This document shows positions 48,844 to 59,958 of a DNA stretch of 64,000 nucleotides, in pieces (positions within the stretch are counted from its first letter, which is position 1; every line of letters begins with the position of its first letter). The translations under genes and the position numbers were made by a program. Origin of the DNA: Cytospora piceicola (Eukaryota; Ascomycota; Sordariomycetes; Diaporthales; Cytosporaceae); the NCBI GenBank assembly GCA_023375675.1, contig JALQBC010000048.1, positions 62,001 through 126,000 of the forward strand, given 5' to 3'. The notes under the pieces were generated by a model that was not told the DNA's origin, searched no databases, and saw only the letters and a program-made list of their open reading frames with translations.

Positions 48844-49998
48844 TCAGCAGCACCTCCTTCCTTTTCGGTGCTGATAGTCCGGGGATTCCTGCTGCCCCTG
48901 TCCGTCCTGATTCTGCGCGCCTCGTTCGACAGCGACGCCAGGCGTGACCTGGAAGCCGGGCGAGAAAAGCCAAGACCGCCTGTCCCTTCCCACCCTGAAA
49001 CTGCCCCTCGAGTTTGCCCCGTCGAAATACCCCCCGGGTCCGCCGGCACCGTTGTAGCCACTGCCCGCCCCGTCCAATGCGGGTGTCAGCCCCCCGGGCG
49101 TGGACGTGGCCGCAAGCAGCTCAGCCTGCATCTTGCGGTTCTGCTCGACCAGCTTCCGGGTGACCACCCTGAAGACCTCCTCGACGCCCTCGCCTGACTC
49201 GGCGCTTATTTCGTGGCACGCATCCCAACCGACCTCTTGGCCCCAGAACCCAGAGCTCCGCTTCGAGGTCGGGCTGCGAGGCTCGGCGGAGGGGGTCGCG
49301 GAGTCGGGGAAGAAACTACCGCCGCCGCCACTACTGCCACCACTATTATTATTGTTTCCAAAGCTTCCATTCCCAGGCGCGGTCAGATGCCCGCCGGGCG
49401 TCGCGGTCGGCGGCGGCGTGGAGCTCATCCCGGGAGCCAAGTTTTCAGCGACATAAGCGATACACCGTTCGAAGGGGACCTCACGCTTGGAGGGATCCCG
49501 GGCGACGACATCGGACTTGGTGCCGACGACGTGGAGGACGATGTCGTGGGGTAGGTTGCGGCGTAGTTCAGTGAGCCACTGTCCCATGTCTATAAAGCTT
49601 TGGGAGTCGGTGATAGAGTAGCAGAGGATGCAGGCATTTGCGCCGCGGTAGTAGAGGCGCGAGATGGAGCGGAAGCGTTCTTGGCCGGCTAGATGCGTGG
49701 TGACAGTCTTTGGTCAGTATGTTGTTCTTGTGTTGGCTTGGTTGCTGCGCGATGTATGTGTATTGATGGAAGCAAGGAGGGTGACGGGCAACGCGACTGT
49801 ACCTGTGTCCCATATTTGGAGGCGCACGACCGTGTCGGTATCACTGTCGACGACGCGTTTCGTCATAAAGCTCGCACCGACTGTTGACGTTACCTGCGAC
49901 GAATCGAATGCGCCCTTGCAGTAACGCATCACCAGTGACGTCTTGCCGACGCCCTGTGCCCCGAGGACGACGATCTTCGCCTCGAGGGCGGACGACAT
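48844..49998 (-). CDS. Rab-family small GTPase with a long Gly/Ser insert
   Basis: Two exons, complement(join(48844..49688,49803..49998)), 346 residues, much longer than the usual ~200-220. Seen: P-loop GAQGVGKT (13-20), switch region STVGASFMTKRV, WDTAGQERF (split by the intron), TKSD in place of NKxD, and EISAESGEGVEE as the SAK-like motif. Between TKSD and EISAE lies a ~70-residue insert rich in Gly, Ser, Asn and Pro. After the G domain comes a ~100-residue Gly-rich tail ending RRCC, a double-cysteine prenylation site. The switch sequence is closest to the Rab5/Rab22 group by eye, but I cannot fix the subfamily. Prenylated Rabs are clients of GDI1 (24.1-25.9 kb). Confidence 0.88.
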
Positions 49999-51085
49999 CT
50001 TGGCTTGACCTTTTTTTTGGAGAGGGGGAGGTGGGGGGACTTGGACTGTCGGGTTTTATGTAGTCGAAGGAAAGTCAGCCGTCTAACGCCTGATAATTAT
50101 TTCTGTTGACCCAGCCACAGCCTTCAATTTGCTGCCTGGCTTCGGTCGGTGGTCGAAGGACGGGAACACGGAGTGGCCGGTCGCAGCTCGCAGCTCGCAG
50201 CTCGGGGAATGAATTAGGACGGCGTCATCGTCATGGTCATATGTAATGTTTTTTGATCTGCTCCAAACGGTGGATCTGATGGGATTCACACAGATAAGGA
50301 GCTCGACCTCAACCTGGGAATAATTACGACAAAAAGTGAACGAGGACCAAGAGCAGGAAAGAAAAGGAAAGAAAAACAAAACGAGAAAGAGAAAGCTGGG
50401 AAATGAAATCAACAAGATAGTGACGAAGTACGAACACGGGAAACTTGTACCAGGTGACAGAATCCCTGCTCTATTGTCATCATTAGTGTCTTGTCTACTG
50501 TCTATAGCAAACATACTATTCTATACATTACTATCGTACACACCACATACGGAGATCCGTACTAAAATAAGTATCTACTCACGTACTCAAGTACTACTTA
50601 TTTTGCGGAGGAGCATGACCACCCACCCGTTCATGCCGGGCCCCCGTGCGCCTGAGCATCCTTCATGTTTATTCATTTACTGTCTCGTCGAATCAAAAGG
50701 CTGATCCGGCATCTCAAGTCTCAAGTCTGAGCTGCCATGTAAGTAAGTGTAGCAAAAAGTACTAGGTGCCTTAGGTACCTAGGTATGTACAGATTGGCTC
50801 TGATAAAGCTCCAGCTGTCCTGGTTCTTCAGTAAAACGACGATCTCGTTCTACAAATTATACTTATATAAATGATGTTTACATATTACAGTAATCAAAAC
50901 CATCCCACCTCCAGATCGTTCATGAACTCTTCATATGTTTTCTGGTGCAGCGGCTCTAGCCTCCAAACCAACAAACATTTATTGACCATGCATGTTCCGT
51001 AAATGCTAATCTGTTTTATGTACATACAACCCAATTCGGTTACACAAACCCCTCCAACCAAGGTAACTAACTATATTTAATTTCT
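49999..51085. other. Rab gene promoter / CYB2 3' region
   Basis: 1.09 kb between two same-strand genes. It contains three tandem GCAGCTC units (50187-50205), inverted arms TACGGA-GA-TCCGTA (50548), inverted arms AAAATAAGTA/TACTTATTTT (50564 and 50595) and a TACCTAGGTA palindrome (50776). No gene seen. Confidence 0.5.
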
Positions 51086-52691
51086 TTACAGCTTCGACGT
51101 CCTCTGCGGAGGATTCGCCAACGGGTCGTACGCCGAGAACGACAAATGATCCGGCGGCGTGCCGTTGCCATGGTTGAACAGGCTCCTGGTGTCGACCAGC
51201 GACGGGTTCAGCTGGTCGACTCTCGTGCAGCCAATCAGCCGCATGTTCATCTCCATCTCGTCCTTCAGGAGCTGCATCGCCTTGTCGACCCCGTCGTACC
51301 CGTACGCCGACATGGCGTAGAGGAACGGCCGCCCGATGCCCACGCCCTTGGCGCCCAGGCACAGCGCCTTGATGATGTCCGTCGCGCGCCGGACCCCGCC
51401 GTCGACGAAGATCTCGATCCTGTCCTGCAGGCCCAGCTCCCGCAGCCGCGGCATCGTCTCCGCCAGCACCTCGACGCCCGACCGCGCGAAGTCGAGCTGC
51501 CGCCCGCCGTGGTTCGAGAGCACAACGCCCTGCACGCCCACGTCGATGGCCCGCAGCACGTCCTCCACGCGCTGCACGCCCTTGAGGATGATGGGCATCT
51601 TGGTGATGCTCCTGAACCAGGGTATGTCCTTCCACGACAGCGCGGGGTCGATGAACGACGAGATGGCCCGGGCCGCGCCCTGTGAGCTGTCCACGTTCTG
51701 CCCCGACTGGACGTTGCTCCCCTGGTCGTCAAACTTGCTGCGCATGTCCTTCTCCCTGCGCCCGAGCTGCGGCGCGTCCACTGTGATGAAGAGCGCCTTG
51801 CACCCGCGCTTCTCGGCGTGCTGCACGATCTTGCGCGTGATCTCCCGGTCCTTATTGACGTATAGCTGCATCCACTGCACCTGGTCGCCCTCTGCGGCGT
51901 CCATGATCTCGTCGAAGGAACATGATGCGAGCGTCGGGATCATCTGGACCACATTGTGCTTCCTCGCAGCGCGGGTTAGCACGACCTCGCCCTCCGGGTT
52001 GCCAAGCTTGCCGAGCGCTGTGGCGGTCACGTAGAATGGGACGTCGGTCTTGGTGCCAAGCATGGTGGTGGAGAAGTCCACCTCCTCAACATCGACGAGG
52101 ATCTGAGGACGAAACCATATCCTGTGGAATGCAGCGTGGTTCTCGCGCAGTGTCTGTATGCTAGTCAGCCACGGTGGGTATGGTCTTCACAGGTGATGCC
52201 TCTGGTTAAACTCACAATCTCATCATCCGCTGCGCTGGAGTAGTAGCCCCATGCGGTCTTCTTCATGATCCTCCTTGCCACAGCCTCAAAGTCCATGAGG
52301 TTGTAGCATTGATCCAGCAGCGGCATCTCCTTGATGCGCTTCTGCCGCTCCTCCTCTTCTGGGGACACCGCCTTCACCTCTTTGGTAACTGTGTTCATGT
52401 CTACATGGCCCAGGTGCTTCGACTTGTCCAGATACTTGTCCAGCGTATCTGGAGGGTGGATAGGATCGAACTCTTCTGTCGCATCTCTACCCTGTTGTGT
52501 GGGCTGTCAGTCAGGGGCCACGGAGGGGACAGGACCATTGCGCTATGGCTTACAGCGTATTTGAGAATGATCTTCATCCCCCCTGGGTGTTCCGGAAGGA
52601 ACTCCGTCACATCATATGCCTTGCCATGAACTATCACCCAGCAGTCCTGCTGGGTGCTGTGCTCAGCAACCTCGGCGCCAGTCAAAGTCAT
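51086..52691 (-). CDS. CYB2: Cytochrome b2-type L-lactate dehydrogenase (FMN and haem b5 domains)
   Basis: Three exons, complement(join(51086..52153,52216..52491,52554..52691)), 493 residues. Residues ~1-80 are a cytochrome b5 domain (EHPGG with haem ligand H35; KYAGRDATEEFDPIHP). From ~110 an FMN-dependent alpha-hydroxyacid dehydrogenase barrel follows: YVTATALGKLG, FITVDAPQLGRREKDMRSKF, the catalytic SNHGGRQLD and the phosphate site IFVDGGVRRATDIIKAL. Known: yeast flavocytochrome b2 oxidises L-lactate to pyruvate in the intermembrane space and passes electrons to cytochrome c. Here the protein begins directly at the b5 domain with no import presequence; an in-frame ATG 31 codons upstream adds a poorly basic segment. 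It may be cytosolic, or use another hydroxyacid. Confidence 0.9.
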
Positions 52692-52935
52692 CTCGAAAGT
52701 GTGAATGCTGAGTTCACTTTCTGAGAGTGAGAGTAGAACGAGGTCCCGACCGAGAGTAAAGCTCTGCAACAGATAAAGATGCAAATTATGAACAGCAATT
52801 CAATAAGAAGTCCGCGAGTGGAAACAAAAGAATCACAAGAGAGAATGACAAGAAAGCTATGCCGGATAGCCAAAAAACGGACGGCAATACGGAACCTTGG
52901 ATGGCTGTTAATAGGTACCTACTTAAGTACCTATA

Positions 52936-53556
52936 TGGTGCGCGACAGGTGCTTCTCTGCGAAAACGGGTTTTGGTCAATAGCCAAACGCCCAGGGCCCA
53001 GGTAACTTAGTGAATTCTCCGATTCTTATCCCTAATTTTCAGATTTTCAAGAAACGAAATAGACTTTCCGATAGACTTAAGGATAGCATCTATATATATT
53101 AAGTCAGATTCTCTATATCTATAATAGATAATAGACAATATAAGAAATAGTAGAAAGAGAGTTTGAAGTTTTGATGTGGTTGAATCTTATCGACGATAAG
53201 CTCCCGCTTCCGATAAGAAAATTTTAGCGAACCGGATTCGAAGAAATTTTCGGGAAGTACCCCGCACTACCGGGAGGTACCCCGTACTTCCGATTTATTA
53301 AACCTACTCTCTCGAATTATATAAAAACTTTTATTCTCTTTAATAAATATTCTATAAAAGAGTAAGGTAATTAATAAAGTAAAATATAGGTTTAATACGT
53401 ATTTTATAAAATAATATAATATTATTTTTTATTATTTTTTATATATTTTAATAGATTTTAAAAGTAGAAATATATATTTAATCTTTAGGCAACAGCCTTG
53501 AGGGTGTGACCTTACCTAAAAACCTGTTTTCGCAGAGAAGCACCTGTCGCGCACCA
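52936..53556. mobile_element. 621-bp terminal-inverted-repeat element (TA-flanked MITE)
   Basis: The ends are 38-bp inverted repeats (52936-52973 and 53519-53556) matching at 37 of 38 positions, beginning TGGTGCGCGACAGG. The single mismatch is a G/A (C/T) transition. TA flanks both ends, the target duplication of Tc1/mariner-type elements. The interior is very AT-rich (most marked at 53330-53490), has no coding frame, and contains CTTATCGACGATAAG near 53188. It is therefore a non-autonomous element. It sits 245 bp upstream of the CYB2 start codon. The AT-rich interior may reflect RIP mutation (inference). Confidence 0.88.
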
Positions 53557-54278
53557 TAACCTAGGTACCTGGGCAGAAACTCCAAGGTTCTGAGGCTCCA
53601 AGGTTCCAAGGTTGTTAATGCTTGCCGAGCCGTTGGTCCGTCAAGTGACGAAACCCCTGTCTCCCCCGCGGTTTCTTGACCCGAGGTCCCATCTTCCCCA
53701 CACCGACTGAGTTATGTAAGACAGGGGCTCTACGTAGATGTGGGCATGCAGGGGTCACAAGAGTATACACAGTACACAGTAGGTACTTAGAACACAACAT
53801 GTTTCCCAACTGAGTTCGATACTAGGGGTCACTCGATTCAAGGAACGCCTTATGTCAACCAGCCAGTACAAGGCATACATTCATTATTAGCCAAGGGTCT
53901 CAACTTCGGGCACTGACATACGACATCTGACAACCGGATTCTCCACTACTGACTGCTCCAATATATGATTATAGCTGTACATCTGACAACTTGTGTAGGT
54001 TGCCTCACTTGCCGTGTGGCAGAGAGCCTGGGCGATTTGGCCCCCAGTGAAATAAGCTGCAATTTATGTATGAAGATGTCATAGCTTTCGCCCTAACTTG
54101 GGAGCCATGAGGGTCGTATATAGGTTGTGGGCTTTCGTTGAGACCAATATTGATGAACCTCTTGTGAACGCCCACCCAGAAAGCAAAACCGAGAAGACAA
54201 TTCTGCCTCCGCCCCATTTCATTTCCACGCAACTGATTTTCTTCACTCGTTTTTGCGGGCATGTCGCCTAACAGGAAA
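53557..54278. other. Intergenic region right of the MITE
   Basis: 722 bp with the TMEM16 3' region at its right end. An AGGTTCC-type repeat lies just beyond the element (53580-53612). No gene seen. Confidence 0.5.
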
Positions 54279-56771
54279 TTACTGTGCCTTCGTCTTGTTC
54301 GCAGCCGCGTTCACGGCCTCGGACATATATCCCCGACCGATCTGGATGGTCTCCGCAGCTCCACGCTGTCTCTGCCAGAATAGCTGCTCGGGTGCCTCCA
54401 GTCTTGAACCTGAAATTGAGCCCCGGCGAGCCTCTTCCTCGAGCGCTTCTCTGGTGATCTTCTCAGGGCCAGTGAAGTTTGCGCTGGCCGCAGACTCAGC
54501 AAGGTTCTCACCCAGAGTCTCCTGAAGGTGGAGCTTCCTCATGCCAAATCGCTCAGCGCGTTCTTTCTGCAAGCCAGGGCTGTCCATGCTGCCAATCACA
54601 TAGCGAACGACAATTTGGACCAATAGGTAAATATGCTCTGCGAACAGGATGCTGAGCAGCAATGCCCATCCCTTGATGTTGGCGGAAAGCCCTTCGGGGC
54701 CGTATGGATCGCGGTTGAAGATGAAGACGATTGCCGCACTCGTCAAGCTCCCCAGCCATGACAGGAAGCCCAACGAGGTCAGCCAGGGGCCGATGGAATC
54801 AGCCCTCCACGGAATCGGTCTCTTACTATTGATAGCAATCTTCATCGCGTCAGATCGAGCCTCGATCCAATTGTTGACAAGGAAGGAACAGCCAGTGAGT
54901 GGCCAAATTACGGAGAACAGTGACAGGTAGCCTGAGTACAGTCAGTAAGCGTTTGGCATGGAAACCCCGTAAGTAACGTACCAAACTGAACCACCATTTC
55001 ACGGTAATCTACCGTTACATCGTAGTCATCCAACTCAGCTTCGTTCCGAACACGTTCGAGAAAGGCGGCCTCCTCTTCGTGATCTTTTTGCTGCGGTTGA
55101 GGGGTCTTTTGCGTCATGTCGGTCTGTACCTCCTTGACTGCCTTGAAGGCCCTTCGCTTGATTATGGGCACGACACTCTCGAGTAGGAAGTTCACGACTT
55201 GTGCTGTGACAGTGAAGTAAATGATCTGCTTCTTCAGCCGATCCGGGTTGACCTCAAAGGGCTGGATTGCAACCTTGCCGTCCTTGGTAAAGTGTTGAGC
55301 AGTGACGTGGAACACGTCAAGGTACGGCACAAGCACCTTTCCAAATGGGACGTAGACGAATGCTGTCAGAAATATCGGCAGGTAAGACGTAATGAAGTTG
55401 ATCACAAACATCTTCTGCACGAACGCAGCCTGATGAGCTAGATCCGATGTTAGAACCGGCTGAATTTAGAACAGGTAGGTCGTCGGCTTACAATCATGCG
55501 TCTCGTAGTTTTCAAGGACGGTCAACTTCTCTGCCAAATTCGTGAGGATAGTAGTCAGTGCAGGCATGAAGACTGTCAGGAGGACAGTAGGCAAAAAGAC
55601 CTGTGACAGTATTAGCTAAAGTGACCGAGCATCCAGTAGTCATGGCACTTACGAGATACTGCTTGAATGGACCATTGTACACCTCGGAGATGAAGATCTC
55701 AATCGAGAAACATGAGATGATGAGGCTGCCAAGGACAAGCAAGCAAACGATGGCGAAGGGAAGCTGCAGTAGTTGGCGCTGAAGTCGCTTCAGAGGAGGA
55801 TAGACCTTCACAATCTCGCCTGTGACGGGGTCTTGTGCTTCTCGTTCAAATTTGAATTGGGTGCGAGGGAGCTGGATGCGGGAGACTCCTCGAACGCCCC
55901 ATTGGACCGCAAGGTCCACCTCCTTCTTTTTCCAATATTCGAAGAATGTCACGGACCACAGGCAGTTTACAATGGCGTAGAACCAGGAAAATTGTCCAAG
56001 GACGAGCCAAGCGCCGAATCCAAAGGCGGCAGGGAAGACCAAGAACAAGAAGTAAGCCTGCATGAAGGCGAAGTAGAAGGCAATCTTCTCGCCGAACTTG
56101 TCCCGTATGCCGTTGATATCGCTTTCCTCGATGAAGTATTTCGTGCTCAACTGCTTGATCAAGTGCCTGTTGAATGTATGGTTGTGAAGTGGGAATACCG
56201 ACTTCACAAATTTCCACTGGCCTGTCTTAGGCGTCACACCCGCACCGCCTTCGTTTGTCGGTTTTGTGATCAGCAGGTAGACGAGCCTCAACTTCTCGGC
56301 CTCGATGACGGGCTCATCCTCGAAGTACGAAGACAAGTCCTTGTTTGGGGCTGTAGTGCGCACGCCATATAGCCAGTCCTGCACTCTGTATCGGTAAATT
56401 TGGTGCTTAAGTAGGTCTTCGGAGGCGATCTTGACGAAGATCAGTAGGGATGAGTCGTCTCCGCGGCGGACTTCGGTGGCTAGTCCAACGCCCGTGAGGG
56501 CCTCGACAAGTTGTACAAAAGCGGCTTCGGCCTTAGCAGCCTCTGTTCATCGATAATCAGTGTTTGGCCGTGGGACAGTAGGGAAGGGTTAAGGTATAGC
56601 GGAGCGTACCCTCAGGAGGTATCTGGTAGTGAACTACGTAGTCGACACTATGAATGGCCAGTCAGTATATTTTTAAGGAGCCATTGTCCTGGGCTGAACT
56701 GACTTGAAATTAGTGTTGAACTCGGGTCGATCGGCTTGATCTGAGCTGTATAGGCTGCTCAAGGTTGCCAT
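54279..56771 (-). CDS. TMEM16/anoctamin-family lipid scramblase
   Basis: Six exons, complement(join(54279..54931,54982..55437,55492..55600,55653..56542,56610..56647,56704..56771)), 737 residues, nearly the length of the structurally known Nectria and Aspergillus TMEM16 proteins. Exon 2 is 38 nt. The cytosolic N-terminal domain (FNVDYVVHYQIPPE, EVRRGDDSSLLIFVK) precedes ~10 membrane helices. The groove and Ca2+-site region is intact by eye: NFLLESVVPIIK (helix 6), NNWIEARSDAMKIA (helix 7), LLLSILFAEHIYL (helix 8) carry the expected acidic residues. The tail matches EKITREALEEEARR and EQLFWQRQRG. Known: fungal members are Ca2+-activated phospholipid scramblases of internal membranes; yeast Ist2 is a distant ER-plasma-membrane tether. 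Scramblase activity is inferred from homology. Confidence 0.95.
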
Positions 56772-57080
56772 GGTGTTGTTGTTAGGACGCAGAGCTTCAA
56801 CACATGCAGAAGATGCAAGAGGGAAGGATGATCGGAGGTCCGTAGGATTATCAAAGGACTGAGAAGAGGATTGGTTGATCCTATTACTGTAATATTACTT
56901 GTACGGAGCAAGAGAATGGAGTAGGATAACGGATACCGTGGTACGTGCTATGTATGTAGAAATAGAAGATTGAGGGTGGGAACATTAGGACCGGGAGATC
57001 TACCTCGGAACGTCATCGTGCCAGACACGTTCAGGATCCCTGTTTTCAGGGCACACAGGGTTCAAGCTGAAGACGATCTT
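56772..57080. promoter_or_regulatory. TMEM16 promoter region
   Basis: 309 bp between the TMEM16 start and an inverted-repeat element. TACGGAG at ~56914 is the only short motif noted. Confidence 0.4.
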
Positions 57081-57305
57081 CAGGTCGCCGGGGTAATAAA
57101 CGTTAGTTCGTGACCGTACTGACAAGGGGCCCTGTATTGTACTGCTTCTCGCAACTTCTATGTGAGGGTACTTTACAGGTCAACCTGCAGAGCTCACCTG
57201 CAACTGATCCTTCCAATCAATGAGTCTCTTTATGGCCAGAGTGGAGTATTTCCAGTAAATCCACTGGTACGGTCACGAACTAACGTTTATTACCCCGGCG
57301 ACCTG
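57081..57305. mobile_element. 225-bp element with 39-bp perfect inverted ends
   Basis: 57081-57119 and 57267-57305 are perfect reverse complements over 39 bp (CAGGTCGCCGGGGTAATAAA... at the left end), with 147 bp between them. This fits a short MITE, or could fold as a long hairpin. No clear target duplication: the flanks share at most TT. No coding frame of note inside. It lies 309 bp upstream of the TMEM16 start and 1.4 kb upstream of NPC2. Confidence 0.78.
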
Positions 57306-58694
57306 TTGATCTGTGCTCGCCTGAGCTACCCCTGTATCTGCATTGCTGCAGTACACAGTACAGTACCAGGAGTATATGCCGACAACACCACACTGCGTAA
57401 GGATCATATCATGCTTCCAGAAGCTCGATTTCCAAGATTGATCAACGCCACCTACCACATTGTTACAAGTGTCTGCCAGAGCTATCAACGCTGACGCTGC
57501 ACACTCCTTGTCGCTAGATTTCTCAAACCGTCTGGGCCTACTATGATCCGGTTATCAAGCTCCAATGACCACATCCAGGACACAAAGGGTTCCCGGGATG
57601 TGTTATATTGCGTGCTGGTTAATGATCCATGGACGGACGCCCTGCACTCCAGGTCTCGTTCTAGGGCGAGACAGCCATCGTTGCTTAGAACCTTGGCAGC
57701 TATACGCTTCCCAATTTGAGGGCACATGGTTCTGGGTGCCTGATGAAGCTGGGCAGCCTTTGCTATACATAGCCCAAACTGATTCTAGTACGCAGGTGTG
57801 GTGTAGTAGCAAGTTTGCAGCCTTGATGCTCCTCGCCTCGGAGTGAAGAGCCAATGGCCATACTGTACTGTCCTCACTTTTGCGCCCAAAGCCGCCTATA
57901 TAGCGTACATGTTGAATCGATTTCATGTACCCTATTACGCAGTAGGTGAGTTGCAAGGACTAGACAAGCTGTCCGTCAGGACCTGATAATGTGATAATGT
58001 GCAGCAGCTTGTTCGCGCCAATGCGCTAGTAACCACCTGGGCATGGCTACGTAGCCAAGAACAAATGCCAGGTGGTTATCAAAACCACTACTCGTGGGGG
58101 ACCGCACAGCGAGTTGGTGAGTGCCGGACGCTGTGAGATCTTCAAGAGTATGTAAAGTGAGTCAATGGGTGCCACCGACGTTATGAGTCGGTCCAGTAAG
58201 GAGCGTGCACCATGAGATTTCGTCAGATCCAGCGTTGAGTTGCGTGTCGCAACTTGAAACACCTCGTGGGTTCCATAGTTGGAACATCAATGGAGCAGCA
58301 GGTGGCCTTCTGTAACCTCAGTGTTTTAGTGTGTTGAGTCCCCGAAAGGCCAGGGTACTAAGGTAAGTTTAGTGGCTGGCCTGCCACGGCCCGTGTCTGG
58401 GGTAGGCCTCCAACACCACGCTCCTCCGCAAATCAGGAATGGTCATGAGACCCCATATGACGTCCCTTCCCCCCAGGGTTGCCCCAAGTTAACCGCTGTT
58501 AGCAGCACTGGACTCCGTATCATTCACCTATCGTCTGGGCACCCATCACCAAACGCTTTCTTCCACCGACACGCCGATCAAACGAAACATTTTCGCTCCT
58601 TTGACTGCTTCTTTCCTCATTCTACGTGTTTCTGTTGAGATTTGGCCAGTAAACCACTCACAATCAACCGATCCGTCAACCCAGATCCATCACG
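57306..58694. other. Intergenic region left of NPC2
   Basis: 1.39 kb. Short frames only (up to 117 codons, no motifs). A nested hairpin at 58030-58078 is listed separately. The NPC2 promoter and leader must lie in the right part. Confidence 0.5.
58030..58078. repeat. Nested inverted repeat (hairpin)
   Basis: The outer arms TAACCACCTGG(G)CAT and ATGCCAGGTGGTTA pair over 14 bases with one bulged G. The inner TGGCTACGTAGCCA (58044-58057) is a perfect 14-bp palindrome. The outer and inner stems are mutually exclusive only at the shared T at 58044. Confidence 0.85.
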
Positions 58695-59343
58695 ATGAAG
58701 CTGTCAACGGCACTCATCGCCCTGTCCGCAGGCGTCGCCCATGCCGGTTTCGGCCTCAACTTCGGAGGCAGCCAGGTCACTGTGAACGACGACCTTAAGA
58801 TTCCCGGCAACTCACCACTCGAGCTGTGCCCAAAGGCCCATGACGACGACATCCTCTCCATCGAGAAGGTCGACCTCGTGCCAAACCCACCAAAGGCGTA
58901 CGTAACACAAGTGCAACGGTTCCACTCACAATCCATACGTAGCTAGCTAACACCTGTGTTCAGTGGACAGGACCTGGTAATTAAGGCCTCTGGAACTGTC
59001 GCTGAGGCCATCGAGGAGGGCGCCTACGTCGCTATCCAGGTCAAGTACGGCCTGATCCGTCTTATCAGCACCAAGGCCGACCTCTGCGAGCAAGTCCACA
59101 ACGTCGATATGGAATGCCCCATCAAGAAGGGCGATATCACTGTCACCAAGTCCGTCGAGCTGCCCAAGGAGATTCCAAATGTGAGAAGAACAGTGCCACT
59201 CTTGACTTGAATTGTATTGACAATAAACACAGGGCAAATACACGGTCCTCGCCGACGTATACACCAAGGACGATAAGCCGATTACCTGCCTGACTGCCCA
59301 AGTCATCTTCGATGGCAGCAACACTCCTGAGATCGAGCTTTGA
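58695..59343 (+). CDS. NPC2: NPC2-type ML-domain sterol/phospholipid transfer protein
   Basis: Three exons, join(58695..58897,58964..59180,59233..59343), 176 residues. A signal peptide covers ~1-17 (MKLSTALIALSAGVAHA, cleavage before GFGL). The ML domain carries the usual features: PLELCPKAHDDDILSIEKVDL, LCEQVHNVDMECPIKKGDI and PKEIPNGKYTVLADVYTKD, with five or six cysteines for disulfides. Known: fungal NPC2/PG-PI transfer proteins are vacuolar or secreted and bind sterol or phosphatidylglycerol/phosphatidylinositol, handing sterol to Ncr1 in the vacuole membrane. The start is fixed by the signal peptide. It is convergent with VMA7. Confidence 0.95.
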
Positions 59344-59958
59344 ACGAGTGGAATCCTACACTGCTGTTCCTAGAAAGATTGGTCGATCATGAATCGACTG
59401 AGACTTGTTGCGTGGATGGGGTCAATTTCTGGCCGAGTTGGATGGGGCGAGCTCTCAAACGTACGAGTGGAATGGGAAACAGTTTTGTTGGGATCGCATT
59501 GCTCACTTTGAAACATCTCGTGAGCCGGAGTTCTGAGTTCTCTTTACGTTTCCAATACCACAGTCCGCACAATTTCATATCCTTATTTCTTATGCCTGTA
59601 ATCAAATGCCTGTAATCGATCGCGGAGAATTCATATCGCTTTGCTCTTCCCTGACTTGGATCTATCTGAGTGCGTTGTTGCTGTTGATCGTTCATGGACT
59701 ATCTTGCATGGCAGTCCCACACTTCTGGCAAGTCAGTGGCTGCCGTCTGCGCGAAATAATATCCCGGGGCAGACGATCAGATAACGGCCACTCAGGTGTC
59801 TGGGCAATCGAAGGTGTACTGTCCCTGTTCATGGTCCCCATGCCACCACTCTAGATGTACTGATGTGGTGGAAGACACACTGAGCGGGGTCCATCGTTGT
59901 TGACCGCACCGTATCTACCACGTCATATATGGCCACCAGAAGCCCCTGTTTTAGGATC
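59344..59958. other. Convergent intergenic region NPC2 / VMA7
   Basis: 615 bp of 3' sequence. An ATGCCTGTAATC duplication occurs at ~59592 and ~59606. No gene seen. Confidence 0.55.

Noticed and set aside
57061..57320. A clean target-site duplication for the 225-bp element
   Set aside because: The flanks ...GATCTT and TTGATCT... share only TT directly; GATCT occurs on both sides but at unequal distances, so no duplication is claimed.
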